A stretch of 64,000 nucleotides of DNA, from NCBI GenBank assembly GCA_017302435.1, contig JAFLDL010000003.1:114659-178658 (forward strand), written 5' to 3'. Made by a program: the position numbers and the translations under genes. Below the pieces are notes generated by a model, which worked only from the letters and a program-made list of their open reading frames with translations, did no database searches and was not told where the DNA came from. This document shows, piece after piece, positions 34,951 to 43,486 of this stretch. This DNA comes from Candidatus Accumulibacter necessarius (GTDB taxonomy: Bacteria; Pseudomonadota; Gammaproteobacteria; Burkholderiales; Rhodocyclaceae). Each line of letters begins with the position of its first letter. Position 1 is the first letter of the stretch.

Positions 34951-36057
34951 ATGCCCAATGATCCGAGGACTGAAGAACCATCAGCGGCGGCAGATGCCGC
35001 TATCGCATTGCGCTATTGCTGTCAGCCGGTACAGCCTCCGCGGCAGTTCGATGCGGCGGTCGATCCGCAACGCGTCCGTGCCATCGTTGCCGGTGGCAAG
35101 AAATGGGTCAACGGCACGCCATTGAGCTTCCATTGTTACCAGGCGGGCGATGCCGTCGCCAGGGCGTGGTGGGGCAGCGCGACCGACATCGCAGAAGTCC
35201 GCCAGGCATTTCAGGCCTGGTTCAATCTCGGGATAGGGATCAGCTTCAAGGAGGTGGCCCGTCCGGAAGAAGCGAAGATCCGGATCGCTTTCGACCGGTC
35301 AGGCGGATCGTGGTCTTACGTCGGGCGGGACAATCTTACCATCCGCGACCCGCGGCAACGGACGATGAACTTTGGCTGGGCACTCGATACCCCCTACGGA
35401 CGCGATACCGCCATGCACGAAATCGGCCACGCCCTGGGACTGGAGCATGAACATCAGAATCCGTACGCCGGCATCACCTGGGATAGCGAGGCGGTCCGCC
35501 GCTACTTCCAGGGTCCGCCCAACAACTGGGATGCGAAGTACATCGAGTGGAACGTGCTGAGAAAGATCCACCCGGCGGAAGTCAAGGGCTCCACCTGGGA
35601 TCCCGATTCGGTCATGGAGTATGCTTTCGGCCCGGGTCTGATCATCGAACCTGCCGCCTACCGCAGCGGCCTGCAACCAAAGGGTGGGCTGTCGGCAGCG
35701 GACAAGGAATGGATCGTGCAGACCTACCCGGGGACGGCGGCACAGCCGCAGCCCCCTTCTCTCGAAGTCGGCGTGGCTCAGAAGTTGGCGATCAAGGCTG
35801 GTGAGACCAGAGTCTTCCGTTTCTCGCCAAAAGAGACTCGGACCTACCACCTCGCGACCTCGGGCAACTCGGATACGGTGATGGTGCTCTTCGCGGTCAC
35901 GCCATCGGGCAACGTCCAGATCGCTGCCGACGACGACAGCGGTACCGATGCCAACGCCAGCATCGAGATGCCCCTGAGCAGCGGACGCGATTACCAGATC
36001 GGCGTTCGCCTGTACTACGCTGGGACTGCGTCGGAAACAACACTCACGATTCGCTGA
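34951..36057 (+). CDS. Astacin/matrixin-like zinc metallopeptidase with C-terminal PPC-like domain
   Basis: A 368-residue metzincin-type protein. The zinc site is HEIGHALGLEHEHQNP (His156-Glu157 and onward, the HExxHxxGxxH pattern) and a Met-turn-like SVMEY follows near residue 221. The C-terminal 100 residues (from VGVAQKLAIKAGETRVFRFS) look like a bacterial pre-peptidase C-terminal (PPC) beta-domain. The start at 34951 has GGAG 6 bases upstream. No signal peptide is visible, which is odd for a PPC-bearing protease: it may use a non-classical export route or be cytosolic. The stretch back to the tRNAs (34714-34950) holds no gene. Confidence 0.82.
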   Translation: MPNDPRTEEPSAAADAAIALRYCCQPVQPPRQFDAAVDPQRVRAIVAGGKKWVNGTPLSFHCYQAGDAVARAWWGSATDIAEVRQAFQAWFNLGIGISFKEVARPEEAKIRIAFDRSGGSWSYVGRDNLTIRDPRQRTMNFGWALDTPYGRDTAMHEIGHALGLEHEHQNPYAGITWDSEAVRRYFQGPPNNWDAKYIEWNVLRKIHPAEVKGSTWDPDSVMEYAFGPGLIIEPAAYRSGLQPKGGLSAADKEWIVQTYPGTAAQPQPPSLEVGVAQKLAIKAGETRVFRFSPKETRTYHLATSGNSDTVMVLFAVTPSGNVQIAADDDSGTDANASIEMPLSSGRDYQIGVRLYYAGTASETTLTIR

Positions 36058-36311
36058 AGTGCAGGAACACCGCGGCGATCCGTTTGACCGCTGTCCGCCG
36101 GGCGAAGCCACCCGTCGAGCGAGCGATCGGCGAGCGTGCCCTTTTCTTGCCCAGCTGGCCTCCTTGCCGGTCCAAGGCCGGTGAGTCGTGCCTGGACATC
36201 GCCAAGGCCACGGCCCACCTCGCGCCGCTCAACTGACGTTCCGGGGGCTGGCGCAGTTCCTGGGCCGGGCCCGGGGATTGATCACCGCAACGGCGGGTGG
36301 CGAGCACCGGA

Positions 36312-37487
36312 TCAGCGTCGTTGCCCCGGCGCCGCCCGTAGAACGACCAGCGCGGCGAGGCCGGCCAGCAGCCCCCAGAAGGCCGAACCAATGCCGGCCA
36401 GAGCGATGCCCGAGGCGGTGACGAGAAAAGTCAGCAAGGCGGGTTCGCGTTCGGCTTCCTGACCGAGGGCGCCGGCAAGACCACTACCGATCGTGCCGAG
36501 CAGGGCGAAACCAGCGATCGCCAGGACGAGTTCCCTGGGAAAGGCGAGGAAAAGCGCGCCGACCGTGGCGCCGAAAAGTCCAATCAGCACATAGAAGACG
36601 CCGGCGGCGATGGCGGCAACGTAACGCCTTTCGGGATTCTCGTGCGCTTCACGGCCCATGCAGATCGCCGCGGTGATTGCTGCGAGGTTCAAGGCAAAGC
36701 CGCCGAAAGGGGCGAGCAGCAGGTTGGCGGCACCGGTCCAGCCGATCAGTGGTGAGATCGGGACCTGGTAGCCGGAGGCGCGGATGACGGCGACGCCCGG
36801 AATGTTCTGTGACGCCATGGTGACCACATACAGCGGTAGCGCGATCCCGATCAGCGCTCGCCACGAGAATTCCGGTGTGGTGAATACCGGTCTTGCCAGT
36901 TCCAGTCGCAGCCCATCGACGTATAGCAGCCCCTGCGTCGCGGCGATGCCGACGCCGAGCAGCAGCGTCACGACGATGGCGTAGCGCGGAAGGAGCCGGC
37001 GGCAGATCAGGTAGGCGCAGAACATCGGAAAGACGAGCACGAACTGGGTCTTCATGGCGATGAAGGCGTCGAGACCGAAACGCAGGAGGACGCCGGCCAG
37101 CATACCGGAGGCGATCGAGATGGGGACGCGGCCGATCATCCGCTCGAACCAGCCGCTGAATCCCGAAATCGTGATCAGCGCCGCCGAAACCAGAAAGGCG
37201 CCGATCGCTTCGGGCATCGAGACGCCCGCTGCGCTGGTGATCAACATCGCTGCGCCAGGGGTGGACCAGGCAGTCAGCACCGGCACGCGGAAGCGAAGCG
37301 AGAGGGCGATGCTGGTCAAACCCATTCCCAGACCGAGGGCGCACATCCAGGAGGCAATCTCGGCTGGCGTGGCCTGCAGTGCCTGGGCGGCCTGGAAAAC
37401 GATCACCGCCGAACTGGTGAAGCCGACCAGGACGGCAACGAAGCCGGCGATCAGGGCTGACGTCGAAAAATCTTTGATCAGGCGCAT
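36312..37487 (-). CDS. benE: BenE family transporter
   Basis: A 391-residue polytopic membrane protein of the BenE family (PF03594), the benzoate/H+ symporter type. About 12 helices are visible. Conserved parts are LVGFTSSAVIVFQAAQA, VPVLTAWSTPGAAML, and MASQNIPGVAVIRASGY. The NIPG segment is family-typical. No benzoate catabolic gene adjoins, so the substrate is uncertain. The 254 bases on its 3' side (36058-36311) hold no supportable gene. It is followed upstream on the same strand by a patatin lipoprotein gene, 54 bases away. Confidence 0.9.
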   Translation of the reverse strand: MRLIKDFSTSALIAGFVAVLVGFTSSAVIVFQAAQALQATPAEIASWMCALGLGMGLTSIALSLRFRVPVLTAWSTPGAAMLITSAAGVSMPEAIGAFLVSAALITISGFSGWFERMIGRVPISIASGMLAGVLLRFGLDAFIAMKTQFVLVFPMFCAYLICRRLLPRYAIVVTLLLGVGIAATQGLLYVDGLRLELARPVFTTPEFSWRALIGIALPLYVVTMASQNIPGVAVIRASGYQVPISPLIGWTGAANLLLAPFGGFALNLAAITAAICMGREAHENPERRYVAAIAAGVFYVLIGLFGATVGALFLAFPRELVLAIAGFALLGTIGSGLAGALGQEAEREPALLTFLVTASGIALAGIGSAFWGLLAGLAALVVLRAAPGQRR

Positions 37488-37541
37488 CGTCTTCCTCGCC
37501 GGAAGGGCAGGCGGGGGCGCTGTTCGCAGTGGCTCACGACC

Positions 37542-38408
37542 TCAGTTCCGACCGGCCCGGCGCAGAGCCTCGCGAATCTGCGGCAGAGCCGCCTGGGCAG
37601 CCTTTTCTCCCTCGAGGATCGAGTCATGGCGCGCCTGAAAATCGGTCGAACCGACGCTGCTCACCTGCGGGCGGATGACCACGTCGGCTTCCTTGAGCTC
37701 ATAGCGGCCCAGGCTCTGGCCCATGATGGTAAAGGTCTGCATCAGAATGTCGAAGGTGCTGCGCACCGGCTGGTTACCGGGACGCGCCGAGATATCGACG
37801 GCAATGACGACGTCGCTGCCCATCTGGCGGGCCGCGCGCACCGGAATCAGGCTGGAGAGGCCGCCATCGACATATTCCCGCCCGCTCACCTTGACCGGCT
37901 GGAAGACCCCCGGCACGGTTGCCGAAGCGCGTACCGCGATGCCGGTATTGCCGGTGCGAAAAACGATGCTGTCGCCGCTGTGGAGATCGGTGGCCACCGC
38001 CCCGAAGGGCTTCTTCAGCGCTTCCAGCGGACGTTGGCTAACGGCTTCGTTGACGAACTGCTGCAGAGACTCGCCCTTGAGCACGCCGCGATCCGGCAGT
38101 GACCAGTCGCTGATCTTCTTTTCGTCGAGCCGGTGCGCCAGCTTCTGCAGTTCAAAGCCGTTGTGACCGGCGGCGTAGAGCGCGCCGACTACCGCGCCGG
38201 CGCTGGTGCCGACGATGATGTCGGGAAAGATGCCCTGGCTTTCCAGTGTCTTGATGACCCCGACGTGAGCGAAGCCGCGCGCCGCACCCCCACCCAGTGC
38301 CAGTCCCAGTTTGACCGGCTTGACAACCGTCGGCGGTGGCGGTGGTGCAGACGCACAGCTGCTCAGGGCAAGAGCGGCGAGGGCAGCCACGAGCAGCAGA
38401 TGGGGCAT
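37542..38408 (-). CDS. Patatin-like phospholipase lipoprotein (RssA-like)
   Basis: A 288-residue lipoprotein. The signal peptide ends LSSC (Cys18), then a proline-rich linker and a compact patatin domain: ALGGGAARGFAHVGVIKTL (oxyanion loop), nucleophile elbow GTSAG and YVDGGLSSLIPV (catalytic Asp). It is close in size to E. coli RssA plus a lipid anchor. It probably acts in the periplasm or at the inner face of the outer membrane. GGAAAG precedes the ATG. It is the third patatin in the window. Confidence 0.9.
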   Translation of the reverse strand: MPHLLLVAALAALALSSCASAPPPPPTVVKPVKLGLALGGGAARGFAHVGVIKTLESQGIFPDIIVGTSAGAVVGALYAAGHNGFELQKLAHRLDEKKISDWSLPDRGVLKGESLQQFVNEAVSQRPLEALKKPFGAVATDLHSGDSIVFRTGNTGIAVRASATVPGVFQPVKVSGREYVDGGLSSLIPVRAARQMGSDVVIAVDISARPGNQPVRSTFDILMQTFTIMGQSLGRYELKEADVVIRPQVSSVGSTDFQARHDSILEGEKAAQAALPQIREALRRAGRN

Positions 38409-38852
38409 GGCGCTTCCTTTCCTGGTTGCAGGTTACTGTTTCGAGGCTGGGATGATTGTGATCATTGCGGGCCATCAGCAGTCATTCCAGGATGGCTGCC
38501 GCTATGTCCACCGGACTTCGCGGGCCAACAATGGTACGACTTTGGCTCGACGGGGGCCATCTTCTCTCTCGGCCGATACGCCATTTTCGCCAACTCAAGG
38601 CGAAGGCTCCGCACCGGGAAGGGCGTTTTCCTGACTGCGCCTGGGATGACCGGTCGGCTTGGCCTTGCACCTCATGCCTGGTGGACTGCTCAGCCGTTCC
38701 TTGGCCCTAATGATCGAGCTTCGCCCAGGGAAATTCAAGCGCTCGTGCGCAGTTTCGAACAATCCTATAGACTCGCCCCTGGCGTGGGTCGCTGGGCATG
38801 GATTCACGATTTCTCATACGACAGTGAACAGCAAAATCGCGGGGGTGATGAC
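38409..38852. other. Divergent intergenic region before glgP
   Basis: About 440 bases between the patatin gene (minus) and glgP (plus). The glgP frame is open through all of it, but the sequence before 38853 does not resemble phosphorylase and has no good ribosome site. Promoters for both genes are expected; I see no reliable -35/-10 pair or repeat. Confidence 0.4.
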
Positions 38853-41426
38853 ATGAACGATAAAATCAAGGCGAAGAACGGTCCGCCTGTGGAGATTGAT
38901 CCGGGTCTCTTGCTGGGGCGTGAAGACCGGCGCACCGGACTCAGCACGGACGCGCTGAAACGCGCTCTATTCGACAAGCTGGTCTATGTACAGGCACGCT
39001 TTCCACAGGTTGCGACGCGCCAGGACTGCTTCCAGGCGCTCGCTCAGGCGGTGCGCGACCGCCTGCTGCAACGCTGGGTGCAGACCGCACGGACCTATCG
39101 GGATCGCGGCAGCCGTACTGTCTGTTATATGTCCGCCGAGTTCCTGATCGGTCCGCAACTCGGCAACAATCTGATCAATCTTGGCATCTACGAAACCGCC
39201 AGGCAGGCCACCCGGGAACTCGGGCTCGATCTCGACATGCTGCTCGACCAGGAAGAGGAGCCCGGGCTGGGCAACGGCGGTCTCGGACGCCTGGCCGCAT
39301 GCTACCTCGACTCCCTGGCGACGCTCGAGATTCCCGCCATCGGTTACGGCATCCTGTACGAGTTCGGCATCTTCACGCAGGCAATCCGGGATGGGCAGCA
39401 GGTCGAACTGACCGACAAGTGGTTGCGTGCCGGAAGCCCGTGGCTGATCCACCGTCCGAACGTTGCTTTCGAGATCAAGCTCGGCGGTTATACCGAACAT
39501 CAGTACGATGCGAGCGCCAATCGCCGCCTGCGGGTGCAGTGGGTGCCGGCCAAGGTGGTGCGCGGTACCGCCTGGGATATGCCGGTACTCGGCTACGGGG
39601 TGAATACGCCCAACCGGCTCCGCTTGTGGAGCGCGGAGGCGCCGGAGTCATTTGATTTTGCGGCTTTCAATGCCGGCAATTACTATCAGGCGGTCGATGC
39701 ACAGATTCGTTCGGAGACCATCACCAAGGTCCTGTATCCGAACGATGAAACAGAAGCAGGCCAGGAACTGCGGCTTGAGCAGCAGTATTTTTTCGTGGCC
39801 TGCTCGCTACAGGACATGATTCGCCTGCAACTGCAACGCGAGAGCAATCTCGATCACTTCGACGAGAAGTTCGTCGTCCAGCTCAACGATACACATCCAT
39901 CGATTGCGGTGGCGGAACTGATGCGTTTGCTGGTCGATGAGTATGCTATGGAATGGAACATGGCCTGGGCGATCACCCGAAGGACCTTCGCCTATACCAA
40001 CCACACACTGCTGCCCGAGGCGCTCGAGAAATGGCGACTGAATTTGTTCAAGCGCGTGCTGCCTCGCCATTTTGAAATCATTTGTGAGATCAACGAGCGC
40101 TTCCTCGACGATGTGCGCATTCACTTCCCGGGCGATGACGACAGGCTGCGGCGGATGTCGCTGATCGACGAGGATGGGCCCCGCTACGTGCGCATGGCGA
40201 ACCTGGCGGTCGTTGGCAGCTTCGCGGTGAATGGCGTTGCCAAGTTGCACAGCGACCTGCTCAAGTCCGATGTCCTCAAGGACTTCCACGAGATGTGGCC
40301 GGAGAAGTTCAGCAACAAGACCAATGGCGTGACACCCCGCCGCTTCGTGGTCCTCGCCAACCCGACGATGTCGGGGCTAATCGAGGAGACCATTGGCACC
40401 GGCTGGGTCACCGACATGATGCGGCTGCGCGAACTCGAACCGTATGCCGACGATCCTGCCTTCCGCGAAACCTGGCGGCGGATCAAGGGCGGCAACAAGA
40501 AACACCTGGTCGGCGAGATCAAACGCTTTGCCAGTGTCGATGTCGACCCGGCAACGATGTTCGATATCCAGGTCAAGCGCTTCCATGAGTACAAGCGGCA
40601 GCACCTGAACCTGCTGCACGTGGTCTCGCTGTACAAGCGCCTGAAGGACAACCCTGACCTCCAGCTGGCGCCACGCACCGTGATCTTCGGCGGGAAGGCT
40701 GCGCCCGGTTACTTCATGGCCAAACTGATCATCCGGTTGATCAACGCCGTCGCCGACGTGATCAGTCGCGATCCGGTGATGCGCGGCAAGCTGCAGGTCG
40801 TTTTCTACCCGAACTATAACGTCAAGAACGCGCAGTCGATCTTCCCTGCTGCCGATCTTTCCGAGCAGATTTCACTGGCCGGCAAGGAAGCATCGGGAAC
40901 CGGGAACATGAAGTTCCAGATGAACGGTGCGCTGACCATCGGCACGCTCGACGGCGCCAATGTCGAAATGCGTGATGAAGTCGGCCAGGAGAACTTCTTC
41001 CTCTTCGGGTTGACCACGCCCGAGGTTCAGGATCTCAGGCGCTCAGGCTACCGGCCACGGGCGTACTACGAGGCCAATCCGCACCTGCGGGAAGTGATCG
41101 ACCTGATCGCCAGCGGCTTCTTCTCCAAGGGTGACCGTGAAGTCTTCCGGCCGCTGGTGGATCACCTGCTGAATCACGACGAGTATATGGTGCTCGCGGA
41201 CTTCCAGTCGTATGTTGATTGTCAGGAGAGGGTCTCGCAGGCGTACCTTGATCCCGAGTACTGGTCGCGAATGTCCATTCTCAACGTTGCACGTTCCGGG
41301 TTCTTCTCTTCCGATCGGGCAATTCGCGAGTATTGCGATGAGATTTGGAAGGTAAAACCGGTACGCATCGAACTGAGGGAGCTCTCGGGAGAGGACATGA
41401 AGTTCACGCGCTGCAGCGGGCTCTGA
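38853..41426 (+). CDS. glgP: Glycogen phosphorylase
   Basis: An 857-residue GT35 enzyme (E. coli GlgP 815). It releases glucose-1-phosphate from alpha-1,4-glucans. Markers include GNGGLGRLAACYLDSLATLEIPAIGYGI (N-terminal active-site region), NDTHPSIAVAELMR, VKRFHEYKRQHLN and the PLP-lysine motif EASGTGNMKFQMNGALTIGTLDGANVEM, with the lysine near residue 687. I chose the ATG at 38853. The gene is convergent with the GlgM-GlgE operon, so breakdown and synthesis genes are adjacent but in separate transcripts. Its product glucose-1-phosphate is also a GlgM substrate. Confidence 0.95.
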   Translation: MNDKIKAKNGPPVEIDPGLLLGREDRRTGLSTDALKRALFDKLVYVQARFPQVATRQDCFQALAQAVRDRLLQRWVQTARTYRDRGSRTVCYMSAEFLIGPQLGNNLINLGIYETARQATRELGLDLDMLLDQEEEPGLGNGGLGRLAACYLDSLATLEIPAIGYGILYEFGIFTQAIRDGQQVELTDKWLRAGSPWLIHRPNVAFEIKLGGYTEHQYDASANRRLRVQWVPAKVVRGTAWDMPVLGYGVNTPNRLRLWSAEAPESFDFAAFNAGNYYQAVDAQIRSETITKVLYPNDETEAGQELRLEQQYFFVACSLQDMIRLQLQRESNLDHFDEKFVVQLNDTHPSIAVAELMRLLVDEYAMEWNMAWAITRRTFAYTNHTLLPEALEKWRLNLFKRVLPRHFEIICEINERFLDDVRIHFPGDDDRLRRMSLIDEDGPRYVRMANLAVVGSFAVNGVAKLHSDLLKSDVLKDFHEMWPEKFSNKTNGVTPRRFVVLANPTMSGLIEETIGTGWVTDMMRLRELEPYADDPAFRETWRRIKGGNKKHLVGEIKRFASVDVDPATMFDIQVKRFHEYKRQHLNLLHVVSLYKRLKDNPDLQLAPRTVIFGGKAAPGYFMAKLIIRLINAVADVISRDPVMRGKLQVVFYPNYNVKNAQSIFPAADLSEQISLAGKEASGTGNMKFQMNGALTIGTLDGANVEMRDEVGQENFFLFGLTTPEVQDLRRSGYRPRAYYEANPHLREVIDLIASGFFSKGDREVFRPLVDHLLNHDEYMVLADFQSYVDCQERVSQAYLDPEYWSRMSILNVARSGFFSSDRAIREYCDEIWKVKPVRIELRELSGEDMKFTRCSGL

Positions 41427-41441
41427 CGGAAGCAGGCAGGG

Positions 41442-41461
41442 CTGGGGACTCTCGTCCCCAG
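41442..41461 (+). terminator. Hairpin downstream of glgP
   Basis: A perfect 7-bp stem CTGGGGA / TCCCCAG with a 6-base loop, 15 bases past the glgP stop. No T-run follows. It may work with the larger hairpin 20 bases further on. Confidence 0.45.
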
Positions 41462-41480
41462 TAGCAGCCAGGTGATACGC

Positions 41481-41506
41481 CGGCCGGGTTTAGGCCAACC
41501 CGGCCG
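41481..41506. terminator. Strong hairpin between glgP and glgE
   Basis: A perfect 10-bp stem CGGCCGGGTT / AACCCGGCCG with a 6-base loop, 10 bases from the glgE stop. Placed between convergent genes, it probably ends transcription from both sides. It lacks a long T-run, so efficiency is uncertain. Confidence 0.55.
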
Positions 41507-41516
41507 CTATCGTCGT

Positions 41517-43475
41517 TTACCAGCGGCGGATCTTGATGATGTGCGCCATCTTGGTGCTCGGACTCAGTTCCACGTAGGCAGTCGGACCGCGCCAACGGTA
41601 GCGCTCGTCGGAGAGCAGGTCGTGTGCCTGGTATTGCTCGTCCTCGTCGATGCCAAAGGCGCCGAGCGGAATGTGCAGCATCGAGTAGTGCTTGTGGAAG
41701 GGATCGAGGTTCACGACGCAGACGATGATGTCCGACCGATCCTCGTTCATCTTGGCGTAAGCGAGAATGTTGGGGTTCTCGGTTGCCAGGAACAGCACGT
41801 TGTTGTAGGTCTGCAGGGCAGGCGACTCGCGGCGGATCTGGTTGATCCGGGTGATGGTATCGACGATGTTGCCCGGTGCCTTCCAGTCGCGAACCTTGAT
41901 CTCGTATTTTTCGGAGTCCAAGTACTCTTCCTTGCCCGGGATGGCCTCGTTTTCGCACAGCTCGTAGCCGCTGTAGATGCCATAGACACTGGACAGCGTA
42001 GCCGCCAGAACGGCGCGCATGATGAAGGCCGGACGGCCGCCGAATTGCAGGATTGGCGGCAGGATGTCGGGGGTGTTGGCGAAAAAGTTGCCGGTGAAGT
42101 ACTCCTTCATCTCACCAGCGGTCAGCTCGCTGACGTACTCGGTCAGGTCATGCTTGTGGTTGCGCCAGGTGAAGTAGGTGTAGGATTGGGCGAATCCCAC
42201 TTTCGCCAGCAAGCGCATCATCTTTGGCTTGGTGAAGGCTTCGGCAAGGAAGATCACCTCAGGGTGCTGCTGGTGCACTTCGCTGATTACCCACTCCCAG
42301 AACGGCACCGGCTTGGTGTGCGGGTTGTCGACGCGGAAGGTGGTGACGCCCTTGTCTACCCAGAACAGGAAGATCTTCAGCATTTCCTGCCACAGCCCGG
42401 CACGGTCGCTGGTCCCGAAGTTGAGCGGGTAGACATCCTGGTACTTCTTCGGAGGATTTTCGGCATACTTGATCGAGCCGTCCGGGCGATGGAAAAACCA
42501 CTCCGGATGCTCGGCCACGTAGGGATGATCCGGCGAGCAGTTCATCACGTAATCGAGGGCAATCTCGATTCCCAGCTCACGACATGCGGCGACGAACTGA
42601 TCCCAATCACTCCAGGTGCCAAGCTGCGGCTCGAGCGCCATGTGGCCGCCATGCTCGTTGCCAATCGCCCATGGGCTACCGACGTCGCCCGGTACGGCAA
42701 CCAGGCTGTTGTTCTTGCCTTTGCGGAAGCTGTGGCCGATCGGGTGAATCGGTGGCAGATAGACGACGTCGAAGCCCATCGCCTTGATCTGGTGCAGGCG
42801 ACGAATGCTGTCCTGCAGGGTGCCGTGCCGGTACGGCATGGTGCCTTGCGAACGCGGAAAGAATTCATACCAGGCGGCAAAGCGGGTCACCGGCCGATTG
42901 ACCATGATCGTCAACGCCGGCGCCAGTTCGTAACCCTCGCTGCGGTCGGGGCAACTGGCCATCAGGCTGCGCATCACGCCGCCAGTTCCGAGATCGATCG
43001 CGCCCTGCTGCTCGCCGACTGCCAGCGCACTTTCTATCGCGTTGATCAGTCCGGTGATGCGGGTTCGCTCCGGGCCCGGTGCCAAAGCCGCGGACGTCTT
43101 CAGAATCACCAGCCCCTCGAGGAGTTCGCTGTTGAGGTTGGCCCCCGGCATGTTCTTCTTGGTAATCTCGTCCGCCCATGACAGGTAGCGTTCGGCGTAG
43201 GCTTCGATGGTGTACTCCCAACGACCGATGGCGTTGACGGTGAACTCACCGTACCAGCGATCGTTGTCGCCCAGGGTCATGGGGCTTTCATGCCACCTCT
43301 TCTCGCCAACCCTGCGCACCTTGAGCACGGCCGCGAGCTTGTCGTGGCCTTCCTTGTAGATGTCGGCGGTGACGGCGACCTTCTCGCCGACGACGCGTTT
43401 GATGGGGAAGCGGCCGCCGTCCACTTGTGGGTGAACCGCTTCGATGATCACACGGGGGTATTTTTGGGGAACCAT
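41517..43475 (-). CDS. glgE: Maltose-1-phosphate maltosyltransferase GlgE
   Basis: A 652-residue GH13_3 enzyme that extends alpha-1,4-glucan using maltose-1-phosphate. An N-terminal immunoglobulin-like domain (RWYGEFTVNAIGRWEYTIEAY) and helical insert precede the TIM barrel: DVVYLPPIHPIGHSFRKGKNN, the nucleophile Asp in FRVDNPHTKP (near residue 383), and the acid/base Glu in FLAEAFTKP. Length is typical for GlgE. The ATG at 43475 has GAGGAA 9 bases upstream; an ATG at 43490 overlaps the glgM stop and is also possible. It forms an operon with glgM. Confidence 0.95.
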   Translation of the reverse strand: MVPQKYPRVIIEAVHPQVDGGRFPIKRVVGEKVAVTADIYKEGHDKLAAVLKVRRVGEKRWHESPMTLGDNDRWYGEFTVNAIGRWEYTIEAYAERYLSWADEITKKNMPGANLNSELLEGLVILKTSAALAPGPERTRITGLINAIESALAVGEQQGAIDLGTGGVMRSLMASCPDRSEGYELAPALTIMVNRPVTRFAAWYEFFPRSQGTMPYRHGTLQDSIRRLHQIKAMGFDVVYLPPIHPIGHSFRKGKNNSLVAVPGDVGSPWAIGNEHGGHMALEPQLGTWSDWDQFVAACRELGIEIALDYVMNCSPDHPYVAEHPEWFFHRPDGSIKYAENPPKKYQDVYPLNFGTSDRAGLWQEMLKIFLFWVDKGVTTFRVDNPHTKPVPFWEWVISEVHQQHPEVIFLAEAFTKPKMMRLLAKVGFAQSYTYFTWRNHKHDLTEYVSELTAGEMKEYFTGNFFANTPDILPPILQFGGRPAFIMRAVLAATLSSVYGIYSGYELCENEAIPGKEEYLDSEKYEIKVRDWKAPGNIVDTITRINQIRRESPALQTYNNVLFLATENPNILAYAKMNEDRSDIIVCVVNLDPFHKHYSMLHIPLGAFGIDEDEQYQAHDLLSDERYRWRGPTAYVELSPSTKMAHIIKIRRW

Positions 43476-43486
43476 GATGTTCTTCC

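Noticed and set aside
36058-36311. Possible gene remnant between the metallopeptidase and BenE
   Set aside because: Several short open frames, none with recognisable similarity; treated as intergenic.
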